NCBI GenBank assembly: GCA_002316345.1
Contig: DCDI01000176.1
Location: 2,754-13,016 of the forward strand
Reading direction: 5' to 3'
Origin: Phyllobacteriaceae bacterium UBA1059
GTDB taxonomy: Bacteria; Pseudomonadota; Alphaproteobacteria; Rhizobiales; Rhizobiaceae
DNA length: 10,263 nucleotides
How positions within the stretch are numbered: the stretch's first letter is position 1; each line of letters starts with the position of its first letter. The notes below the pieces were generated by a model. That model saw only the letters and a program-made list of their open reading frames with translations, was not told the origin of the DNA and made no database searches. The position numbers were made by a program, and so were the translations under genes. Of this stretch, positions 1 to 5,651 are shown piece after piece.

Positions 1-487
1 TGAGCTGACGTTCGGCCGGCAGCGCCGTGATCGCTTCGCCACTGGTGCCTTCCTGGCCTTCCGCCGTTGCCGCAGTGGCAGCGCGGCCTACCTGGCTGCC
101 GTTTGGCTGAGCGGGGTCGGCAGGAGTTGCCGGTGTGGCCGGCGTGGTGCGCAGGTCAGGCGTGGTGTTGGCGAAGGGATCATTCGTGCTGGTGTCGTCG
201 AAGATGGACGTGGAGTTAGCGCCAGCGTCCGAGGACGACTGCGAATCATCCGGCAGGGCACCTTCGCTCGTCGGCTGGTAAACAGGCGTTTCCGCGATCT
301 GCTCGAGCGCGGTCCGGGTTGAGCCGAACGGCCGATCAGCATTCGTGTTGGTGCTGGTGCGCAAGCCCGTGCTTTGCGCAAACAAGGGCGCGGCAAGGCT
401 CATCGCGCCGAGCGCGGTAGCCGATGCCAGCACAAGCGCGAATGAACGCCTTGCCTTGCCTTGCGGATGACTTCTTGCCTGCGACAT
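1..487 (-). CDS. Secreted low-complexity protein, N-terminal part; possible outer-membrane beta-barrel protein (cut by window edge)
   Basis: An open frame runs leftward from an ATG at 487 to the window edge without a stop (162 codons seen). It begins MSQARSHPQGKARRSF, then has a hydrophobic stretch (about residues 16-37) ending in LFAQS. This is a good Sec signal peptide with likely cleavage after Ala37. The rest of the visible part is Ser/Thr/Pro/Ala/Asp-rich and looks disordered, with segments such as PVYQPTSEGALPDD and TPATPATPADPAQP. From memory, Hyphomicrobiales outer-membrane beta-barrel proteins of the BBP2_2 type have a similar disordered, acidic, Pro-rich leader before the barrel, so that is my best guess. 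The barrel itself would lie outside the window. An in-frame ATG at 514 would add nine residues. I prefer 487 because it gives a normal signal peptide and because the candidate promoter would start transcription close to 514. The gene is divergent from kpsF. The signal peptide is well supported; the family is not. Confidence 0.6.
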   Translation of the reverse strand, partial: MSQARSHPQGKARRSFALVLASATALGAMSLAAPLFAQSTGLRTSTNTNADRPFGSTRTALEQIAETPVYQPTSEGALPDDSQSSSDAGANSTSIFDDTSTNDPFANTTPDLRTTPATPATPADPAQPNGSQVGRAATAATAEGQEGTSGEAITALPAERQL

Positions 488-521
488 TCTCGGATCTGCC
501 CCATCCGCGCGCATCGCGAGG

Positions 522-550
522 ATTACAGAACCGTAAACAGGCTTGGTTAA
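522..550 (-). promoter_or_regulatory. Candidate sigma70-type promoter for the leftward secreted-protein gene
   Basis: Read leftward, TTAACC (550-545) and TGTAAT (527-522) are separated by 17 bp. That is four of six matches to the -35 consensus and five of six to the -10 consensus. Transcription would start near 515, leaving a leader of about 28 nt before the ATG at 487. The element lies in the only AT-richer patch of the 129-bp divergent spacer. No equally good promoter was seen for kpsF on the other strand. The match rests on consensus similarity only. Confidence 0.3.
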
Positions 551-616
551 ACAATCCTTTCGGCGAGCCACTTTGCTTTATTGGACAGCGTTTGGCGAAA
601 GCGCTAAGCCGCGCGC

Positions 617-1612
617 ATGAACGATATGAGCTCCAGAACGAACACGCACGGCGATGGCCTTCAGTCCGCGCTGCGTACGGTAACAACCGAAATGGCGGGC
701 GTCGCGGCCTTGAAAGCCGCGCTCAAAAATGACCTGGCCGAACCATTCGAGAAAGCGCTGACGCTGATCCGCGGCATTACCGGGCGCCTGATCGTCACCG
801 GCATCGGCAAAAGCGGCCATATCGGCACCAAGCTTGCAGCGACCTTCGCATCGACCGGGACGCCTGCCTTTTTCGTGCATCCCGTGGAAGCCAACCATGG
901 CGATCTCGGCATGATCGGGCCGAACGACATCATCCTTGCCATGTCCTGGTCGGGCGAAAGCGCGGAGCTGAAGGGCATCGTGAACTATGCCCGCCGCTTC
1001 GACATTCCGCTGATCGCCATGACGGCCGGCACCGGGTCTGCCTTGGCACGGGAAGCAACGGTGGTTCTTGCTTTGCCGAAGGTCGCCGAAGCCTGTCCGC
1101 ATGGTCTGGCGCCAACCACCTCGACCTTGATGCAGCTGGTGATCGGCGACGCGCTGGCGATTGCGCTTCTGGAAGCGCGGGGGTTTACTGCCGATCACTT
1201 CCGCACCTTCCATCCCGGCGGCAAGCTCGGCGCGAATCTTACCCAGGTGCGCGATCTCATGCATCGCGGCGATGCGATCCCGGTTGCCAAGCTCGGCACG
1301 CCGCTGCGCGAAGCGGTGATGACCTTGTCACAGCACCGTTTCGGATGCGTTTGCGTGCTGGAAGAGGACGGCCGCCTGGCGGGCATCGTCACAGACGGCG
1401 ATATTGCGCGTCATATCGATCGCGACATGTCGGCGCTGACCGTGGACGACATCATGACGCGCGAGCCGAAGAGCGTTCGCCCCGACACGCTGGCGGGGGC
1501 TGCCATCGGTCTTCTGGAAGACCTCAAGATCAGCGCGCTTGTGGTGGTGGAAGACGAGCGGCCGGTCGGCATCGTCCATTTCCACGATTTGCTGCGCGTT
1601 GGAGTGGCTTAA
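617..1612 (+). CDS. kpsF: Arabinose-5-phosphate isomerase, KpsF/KdsD family (SIS domain plus two CBS domains)
   Basis: 331 residues, normal for the family. The enzyme interconverts D-ribulose 5-phosphate and D-arabinose 5-phosphate, the first committed step towards Kdo for the lipopolysaccharide inner core, in the cytoplasm. The N-terminal SIS domain (about 45-180) contains GIGKSG (62-67), HPVEANHGDLG (88-98) and MSWSGES (109-115). FHPGGKLG follows at 198-205. Lys65, His94, Glu117 and His199 match, at a constant offset of +6, the residues I recall as active-site positions in E. coli KdsD (Lys59, His88, Glu111, His193). The C-terminal half has two CBS repeats (about 214-270 and 280-331). The start is uncertain: no strong Shine-Dalgarno precedes 617, and a second in-frame ATG lies at 626. 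The gene is the only clear rightward gene here and sits alone rather than in a capsule or kds cluster, which suggests the housekeeping (KdsD) role. Confidence 0.95.
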   Translation: MNDMSSRTNTHGDGLQSALRTVTTEMAGVAALKAALKNDLAEPFEKALTLIRGITGRLIVTGIGKSGHIGTKLAATFASTGTPAFFVHPVEANHGDLGMIGPNDIILAMSWSGESAELKGIVNYARRFDIPLIAMTAGTGSALAREATVVLALPKVAEACPHGLAPTTSTLMQLVIGDALAIALLEARGFTADHFRTFHPGGKLGANLTQVRDLMHRGDAIPVAKLGTPLREAVMTLSQHRFGCVCVLEEDGRLAGIVTDGDIARHIDRDMSALTVDDIMTREPKSVRPDTLAGAAIGLLEDLKISALVVVEDERPVGIVHFHDLLRVGVA

Positions 1613-2067
1613 GCGGCTTCCACGATCAGCTCGGACCCGCGCACGCCGGTGACCTTGACCCGGTTGCCGGCTGCGAGATCCGGACCCTGAACCAGCCACA
1701 TCGTGTCGCCAAGCTGGATGCGGCCGCGTCCCTCGGCGATCGGCTCGCGCAGCACGGCGGTGCGGCCGATCAGCTGGTTGCCAGGCTGATTGAGGAGGGG
1801 TTCGTCGCTGTTTGTGCCGTGGATGCGCACAAAGCGGCTGCCGACAAAGGCTGCAAGCAAGGACAAAGCCAAGAACAACACGACCTGCACGTGCCAAGTC
1901 CAAAGGCCTGTGTCCCACAACAAGAAAGACAGCGCGCCGATGATGATGGCGGCAATGCCGCTCCACAGCAGGTAAACGCCGGGCAGGGCGATCTCCAGCC
2001 CGAGCAGGACCATGCCCAACAGGATCCAGCTCCAGGGGCCGAGTTCGGCTATCGCGCGCGCGATCAT
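1609..2067 (-). CDS. NfeD family membrane protein, partner of the adjacent SPFH protein
   Basis: 152 residues, the short NfeD form without the N-terminal ClpP-like protease domain. Three hydrophobic segments (about 11-29, 31-50 and 58-80) are followed by a soluble C-terminal beta domain (about 96-151; QLIGRTAVLREPI, then GDTMWLVQGPDLAAGNRV), which is the OB-like NfeD domain. Proteins of this type are encoded beside SPFH/stomatin-like genes and are thought to act with them in membrane microdomains, as with the E. coli QmcA-YbbJ pair. The gene follows the SPFH gene after 9 bp. Its Shine-Dalgarno GAGGA (2078-2074) overlaps the SPFH stop codon TGA (2079-2077), which points to translational coupling. 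Its own stop TAA shares the sequence TTAA with the convergent kpsF stop, so the two genes overlap by 4 bp. The family and pairing are secure; the biochemical role is not known from sequence. Confidence 0.92.
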   Translation of the reverse strand: MIARAIAELGPWSWILLGMVLLGLEIALPGVYLLWSGIAAIIIGALSFLLWDTGLWTWHVQVVLFLALSLLAAFVGSRFVRIHGTNSDEPLLNQPGNQLIGRTAVLREPIAEGRGRIQLGDTMWLVQGPDLAAGNRVKVTGVRGSELIVEAA

Positions 2068-2076
2068 GCCAGGTCC

Positions 2077-3039
2077 TCAGTCCTGCTGTGGCGGAATGAC
2101 GACACGCGGCGGGCGCGAAGTATTGCCCCGGCGGGGTGTTGGTCCTTCGGGTGTGTTATCCCCAAACACTTCCTTGGCGATCGATCCGATGCCGCCAAGT
2201 GAGCCGATCAGCGACGACGCCTCGAACGGCATCAGTACGATCTTGGAATTGGGCGAGGTGCCGATCTTTGCCATGGCCTCGGTGTAACGCTGGGCGACGA
2301 AGTAGTTGATGGCCTGCACGTCGCCCTGCGCGATGGCTTCCGACACGACCTGCGTGGCGCGCGCTTCCGCCTCGGCGGAGCTCTCACGGGCTTCGGCATC
2401 GCGGAAGGCAGCTTCCTTGCGGCCTTCGGCTTCCAGAACCTGGGCCTGCTTCAAGCCCTCGGCCTCAAGGATTTGCGCGCGCTTGTTACGCTCGGCCATC
2501 ATCTGACGCGCCATGGAATCCACGAGGTTTGCGGGCGGGTTGATGTCCTTGATCTCGACGCGCGTGACCTTGATGCCCCAAGGGTGTGCGGCCTGATCCA
2601 CCACGCGCAGGAGGCGCTCGTTGATGGCATCGCGGTTGGACAGAAGCTCGTCCAGATCCATCGAGCCCATCACGGTGCGGATGTTGGTCATGGTCAGGTT
2701 GAGAATGGCGTTCTGCAGACCGGCCACCTGATAAGCGGCCTGGGCGGCGTTCAGCACCTGATAGAAGGCGACGCCGTCCACGGCGACGATGGCGTTATCG
2801 CGGGTGATAACTTCCTGGGTGGGAACATCCAGGACCTGTTCCATCATGTTCAACCGCGCGCCGATGCGGTCAACGAAGGGAACGATGAGGTTGAGGCCCG
2901 GCGTCAAAGTGCGGGTATAACGGCCGAAGCGCTCGACAGTGTAGTTGTTGCCCTGCGGAACCGTCTTGATGCCCGCGAAGATCAGCAGGAGCACCAGGAT
3001 CGCAAGCACGATGATGACGATGTCAAATCCGCCGAACAT
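2077..3039 (-). CDS. SPFH/band 7 (stomatin-like, QmcA-type) membrane protein
   Basis: 320 residues. One N-terminal membrane segment (about 5-24) leads into an SPFH domain (about 25-195) with the hallmark stretches VPQGNNYTVERFGRY, LTPGLNLIVPFVDRI and the VPTQEVITRDN motif (72-82). A charged, Ala/Glu-rich helical region follows (about 180-235; repeats of the type LEAEG at 191-195 and 202-206), which is the usual oligomerising coiled coil. The tail is short, Pro/Arg-rich and probably disordered (about 295-320). Such proteins form large cage-like oligomers in the inner membrane and are implicated in protease control and membrane order. The pairing with nfeD is the standard arrangement. The start is well supported: GGAGGT lies 4 nt before the ATG. 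That Shine-Dalgarno is itself one arm of a perfect hairpin (3042-3070), described separately. Confidence 0.94.
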   Translation of the reverse strand: MFGGFDIVIIVLAILVLLLIFAGIKTVPQGNNYTVERFGRYTRTLTPGLNLIVPFVDRIGARLNMMEQVLDVPTQEVITRDNAIVAVDGVAFYQVLNAAQAAYQVAGLQNAILNLTMTNIRTVMGSMDLDELLSNRDAINERLLRVVDQAAHPWGIKVTRVEIKDINPPANLVDSMARQMMAERNKRAQILEAEGLKQAQVLEAEGRKEAAFRDAEARESSAEAEARATQVVSEAIAQGDVQAINYFVAQRYTEAMAKIGTSPNSKIVLMPFEASSLIGSLGGIGSIAKEVFGDNTPEGPTPRRGNTSRPPRVVIPPQQD

Positions 3040-3041
3040 TC

Positions 3042-3070
3042 AGACCTCCAACCAAGAATGCAGGAGGTCT
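3042..3070 (-). promoter_or_regulatory. Inverted repeat that would sequester the SPFH gene's Shine-Dalgarno
   Basis: In the leftward transcript, AGACCUCC (3070-3063) is the exact complement of GGAGGUCU (3049-3042), with a 13-nt loop. The second arm contains the GGAGGU Shine-Dalgarno, and the stem ends 2 nt before the SPFH start codon. The stem begins 15 nt after the stop of the upstream oxidoreductase gene. No U-run follows, so it does not look like an intrinsic terminator. The sequence is seen directly; a role in limiting SPFH translation is inferred. Confidence 0.5.
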
Positions 3071-3085
3071 AATCTAAACGGGGGC

Positions 3086-4342
3086 TTACGCCAAGGCAGT
3101 TGGTATCAGACGGCGGATCAAGCTGACTCCGGAGGTGAAGGCAAACAGATCGGCATCGCTGTCGGGGTTGCCGGTTAGCGCACCGGTCACCAGTTCTGCA
3201 CCGATGCGAGAGTAAGTGATGCCGTTGCCACCATAGCCCATCATGGAAAAGATGCGGGGATGGCTAGGGAGGGCGCCGATCCAGGGCAGGCCGGTTTCGG
3301 TGACGCCGAAGGAGCCTGACCAGCGGAAAGCGGGCTTTGTATCGAGGTTCGGCATCAGGGCCTTCATTTTGGCGGAGATGCGGTTCGTCTTTTCCTGCAG
3401 CATGCCGTCGCGCTTGTCTTCGTCGGTGAAATCCTCGTCCTCACCGCCGCAGATGACGCGACCGTCCGGCAGCGTGCGCAGGTAGAGATAGGGGTCGGAC
3501 GCTTCCCAGATGAAGGTCTCCTTCGGCCACAGGTTCTCCGGTTGCGGTTCGGTGGCGATTGCCCAAGTCGAGATGATCTTGTGGCCGGATTGCGGAGCGG
3601 GATCGAGCAGTTCGTAGCCGGTCGCGAGCACGAGATGATCAGCGGAGATCGTGTGGCCCGAGTCGGTCTTCACCTCGACGCCGTCGCGGCTGTCTGTCAC
3701 CTCCACAGCTTCAACCGGCGCGTAATAGCTGGCGCCGCGTTCGATCGCTTTCAGATGGAGGTGGGCCGTCAGTTTCCGCGGGTTGATGGCAAGATTGTCG
3801 AACGACAGGATCGCACCTTCGCGGTTCAAGCCGAACTCTTGTCTCAACTCCGAAGCATTCAGGAAGCGCGAATAGATGCCGGCGACGCGGCGTATGTCTG
3901 CCTCCGCCTTCAACGCATCTGAGTCCATGACGTCGCCGGCGATGAAGAGCGAGTTGCGCGGTTCATGATCGCAGGGGATGCCGAGATCTTCGATACGCGC
4001 CTGCAGGTTTGCCACTGCATTGCGCGATCGCCGCCAGGCCTGTTCGGCTTTCGTCTCCCCGAGCTTCTTCGACAAGGTGGATAGCGGCTGGTCGATTTCA
4101 AACTGCACCAGTGCCGTAGTGGCCGGCGTGGAGCCGAGCATGGCACCATCGCGCCGGTCGATCACGATTACAGAGAAGCCTGCGTCGGTCAGGCTTTCCG
4201 CCATCATGGCGCCGGAGATGCCCATGCCGACGATCAGAACATCGCATTTGGCATCGCGCGTAAGCTTATGAACCGGCACCTCGGGCGCTTTGTAAGTCAC
4301 CCATACGGGTTTGCCGCCGCGCAGATCCAGATGCCGTGTCAT
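3086..4342 (-). CDS. FAD-dependent oxidoreductase, DAO (D-amino-acid oxidase-like) family
   Basis: 418 residues, normal for the DAO superfamily. About 30 residues precede a Rossmann FAD-binding motif: CDVLIVGMGISG at 33-44 carries Gly39, Gly41 and Gly44, and the following strand ends at IDRRDG (61-66). The middle contains a conserved-looking STPATTALVQFEID segment (71-84) and a substrate-domain beta sheet. The C-terminus has a second FAD contact region (GYGGNGITYSRIGAELV). There is no signal peptide or membrane span, so it should be cytoplasmic. The family oxidises amines, amino acids or related small molecules, usually with O2 or quinone as acceptor. The substrate cannot be deduced here. The gene lies 91 bp after hemH and 46 bp before the SPFH gene, all in one direction. 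Its Shine-Dalgarno is GGAG, 9 nt before the ATG. A candidate stress sigma promoter and an inverted repeat lie directly upstream. Confidence 0.88.
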   Translation of the reverse strand: MTRHLDLRGGKPVWVTYKAPEVPVHKLTRDAKCDVLIVGMGISGAMMAESLTDAGFSVIVIDRRDGAMLGSTPATTALVQFEIDQPLSTLSKKLGETKAEQAWRRSRNAVANLQARIEDLGIPCDHEPRNSLFIAGDVMDSDALKAEADIRRVAGIYSRFLNASELRQEFGLNREGAILSFDNLAINPRKLTAHLHLKAIERGASYYAPVEAVEVTDSRDGVEVKTDSGHTISADHLVLATGYELLDPAPQSGHKIISTWAIATEPQPENLWPKETFIWEASDPYLYLRTLPDGRVICGGEDEDFTDEDKRDGMLQEKTNRISAKMKALMPNLDTKPAFRWSGSFGVTETGLPWIGALPSHPRIFSMMGYGGNGITYSRIGAELVTGALTGNPDSDADLFAFTSGVSLIRRLIPTALA

Positions 4343-4348
4343 GAAGGT

Positions 4349-4389
4349 CGTCTCCGAAGGTCGGCTTAAACCTATGTTGCTCGGAGACG
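4349..4389 (-). repeat. Perfect 9-bp inverted repeat covering the oxidoreductase ribosome binding site
   Basis: CGTCTCCGA at 4349-4357 and its exact reverse complement TCGGAGACG at 4381-4389 are separated by 23 nt. In a leftward transcript the downstream arm contains the GGAG Shine-Dalgarno (4355-4352) of the oxidoreductase gene, and the stem ends 6 nt before its ATG. No U-run follows. It could be an RNA hairpin that hides the ribosome binding site, or a DNA operator with half-sites 32 bp apart centre to centre. The upstream arm lies inside the spacer of the candidate EcfG promoter. Confidence 0.45.
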
Positions 4390-4393
4390 TTCC
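4369..4393 (-). promoter_or_regulatory. Candidate EcfG/RpoE2 general-stress promoter for the oxidoreductase (and SPFH-nfeD)
   Basis: Read leftward, GGAAC (4393-4389) is followed after 16 bp by GGTT (4372-4369). This matches the alphaproteobacterial general-stress sigma consensus (GGAAC, 16-17 bp, CGTT) except for one base in the -10. It also equals the GGAAC-N18-TT form described for Sinorhizobium meliloti RpoE2. Transcription would begin near 4360-4363, giving a leader of about 20 nt that still contains the GGAG ribosome binding site. The consensus is short, so a chance match is possible. Its position just before a start codon makes it more credible. Confidence 0.45.
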
Positions 4394-4433
4394 CGAAAGT
4401 CCTGACAGTTTCCAGCCAAACCTAAGAAAGGCC

Positions 4434-5534
4434 TTACAACCAGCCTTCCAACTCGCGCCGCACGATCTGCTCCACGACGCGCATTCCGTCGGCGGAATCG
4501 TTCAGGCAGGGGATGTGCGAGAAGTTCTTTCCGCCGGCATGCTCGAACTCCTCGCGCACTTCGCGGCCGATTTCATCCAGCGTTTCGATGCAATCCACCG
4601 AGAAGCCGGGATTGAGGATGGCGATGGACTTCACGCCTTCCTTGGCCAGGCGCTCGACGGTCTTGTCGGTGTAGGGCTGCAGCCATTCCTGCGCGCCGAA
4701 GCGGGACTGGAAGGTTGTCATCAGCTTCTTCTCGTCCCAGCCGAGACGTTCACGCAGCAGGCGCGAGGTCTTTTGGCAGTGGCAATGATAGGGGTCACCC
4801 TTCTCGAAATAGGCTTTTGGAATGCCATGATAGGAGGCGATCACGACTTCCGGCTCGAAAGACAGGGTTGCCAGATGCGTCTCGATCGAACGCGCCAAAG
4901 CGTCGATGTAGACGGGCTCGTCATGGTAGGGCGGCAGGGTGCGGATCGCCGGCATGTCGCGCAAGTCCGCTAAAGCACGGAACAATTGGTCGCTGGCGGT
5001 TGCGGTGGTGGTGGCGGAGTATTGCGGATAGAGCGCTGCCATCATGATGCGCTTGCAGCCGGCGGCGCGCAGGCGCTCGACGGCTGAGGCGATGGAAGGG
5101 GTGCCGTAGCGCATGCCGTATTCGACCACGACCGGCTCGCCCTTGAAGCTTTCCGCCAGCTTTTCGGCCTGGGAACGCGTGAAGGTGCGCAGGGGCGATT
5201 CGTTCTTCTCGCGGTTCCAGATGCGGGCATAGTTCTCGCCGGACTTCTTGGGTCGCGTGGTGAGAACTGCGCCGTAAAGTATTGGATACCATACAGCTTT
5301 GTTCAGCTCGATGACGCGCGGATCGGACAGGAACTCGCGGAGATAGCGCCGCAGCGACTTCTGGTCGGTGCCGTCTGGCGTGCCGAGATTGACCAAGAGA
5401 ACGCCGACGCGATCCGGCGCGAGGGCGGGATGGTTGGCGGGCAGGGGGCCGGTTGCCTTGGAAGCCGGACGATCCAGGCCCGTCGCAGTTGATACCACCG
5501 CTTGATGCTCCTTCGAAGATTCTGGAGCAGACAT
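4434..5534 (-). CDS. hemH: Ferrochelatase (protoporphyrin/coproporphyrin ferrochelatase)
   Basis: 366 residues. The enzyme inserts Fe2+ into the porphyrin ring in the last steps of haem synthesis, at the cytoplasmic face of the inner membrane. Family signatures run throughout: VGVLLVNLGTPDG (43-55), YGMRYGTPSI (139-148), LYPQYSATTTA (169-179), SYHGIPKAYFEKGDPYHCHC (234-253) and PGFSVDCIETLDEI (309-322). His236 and Glu317 correspond to the invariant metal-insertion His and Glu of the family. The 42 residues before the conserved core are Ser/Ala/Pro-rich and longer than I would expect. The ATG at 5534 is the only ATG start in that stretch, but a GTG at Val13 could give a shorter protein. There is no strong Shine-Dalgarno at 5534, only GGTG about 8 nt upstream. 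I saw no convincing Irr or RirA (iron control) box upstream, only a tandem repeat at 5579-5598. Confidence 0.97.
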   Translation of the reverse strand: MSAPESSKEHQAVVSTATGLDRPASKATGPLPANHPALAPDRVGVLLVNLGTPDGTDQKSLRRYLREFLSDPRVIELNKAVWYPILYGAVLTTRPKKSGENYARIWNREKNESPLRTFTRSQAEKLAESFKGEPVVVEYGMRYGTPSIASAVERLRAAGCKRIMMAALYPQYSATTTATASDQLFRALADLRDMPAIRTLPPYHDEPVYIDALARSIETHLATLSFEPEVVIASYHGIPKAYFEKGDPYHCHCQKTSRLLRERLGWDEKKLMTTFQSRFGAQEWLQPYTDKTVERLAKEGVKSIAILNPGFSVDCIETLDEIGREVREEFEHAGGKNFSHIPCLNDSADGMRVVEQIVRRELEGWL

Positions 5535-5578
5535 ACGGTTTCACCGCCGCCAATCAATGCTGCAAATGGAAGCGGGGA

Positions 5579-5598
5579 CGGAAAAAGCCGGAAAAAGC
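5579..5598. repeat. Tandem 10-bp direct repeat upstream of hemH
   Basis: CGGAAAAAGC occurs twice back to back (5579-5588 and 5589-5598), centred about 55 bp upstream of the hemH start. One copy per helical turn would suit a DNA-binding protein. It could equally be a small replication-slippage duplication. No known regulator motif is recognised. Confidence 0.5.
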
Positions 5599-5651
5599 AG
5601 GGTGTCAGCGCCGCTTTTTACCGACTTGGCGGCCATTTTTCCGCAAACGCG

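Noticed and set aside
578..1264. A 228-codon leftward frame opposite kpsF
   Set aside because: The opposite strand encodes KpsF with all active-site residues. The antisense product is low in order and unrecognisable.
1345..2202. A 285-codon + strand frame spanning the end of kpsF and the nfeD region
   Set aside because: It overlaps two well-supported genes in another frame, is rich in Arg/Gly/Ala/His as shadow frames are, and has no domain.
3037..3060. A 5-bp pairing between the SPFH start codon region (GAATG) and the loop of the ribosome-site hairpin, suggesting a pseudoknot
   Set aside because: There is no linker left to span the 8-bp stem, so both pairings cannot form together, and 5 bp is easily chance.
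5611..5640. Short inverted repeat GCCGC/GCGGC with a later T-run, as a terminator after the phosphoesterase
   Set aside because: The stem is only 5 bp and the T-run is on the + strand side, where no gene needs terminating. On the leftward strand no U-run follows.
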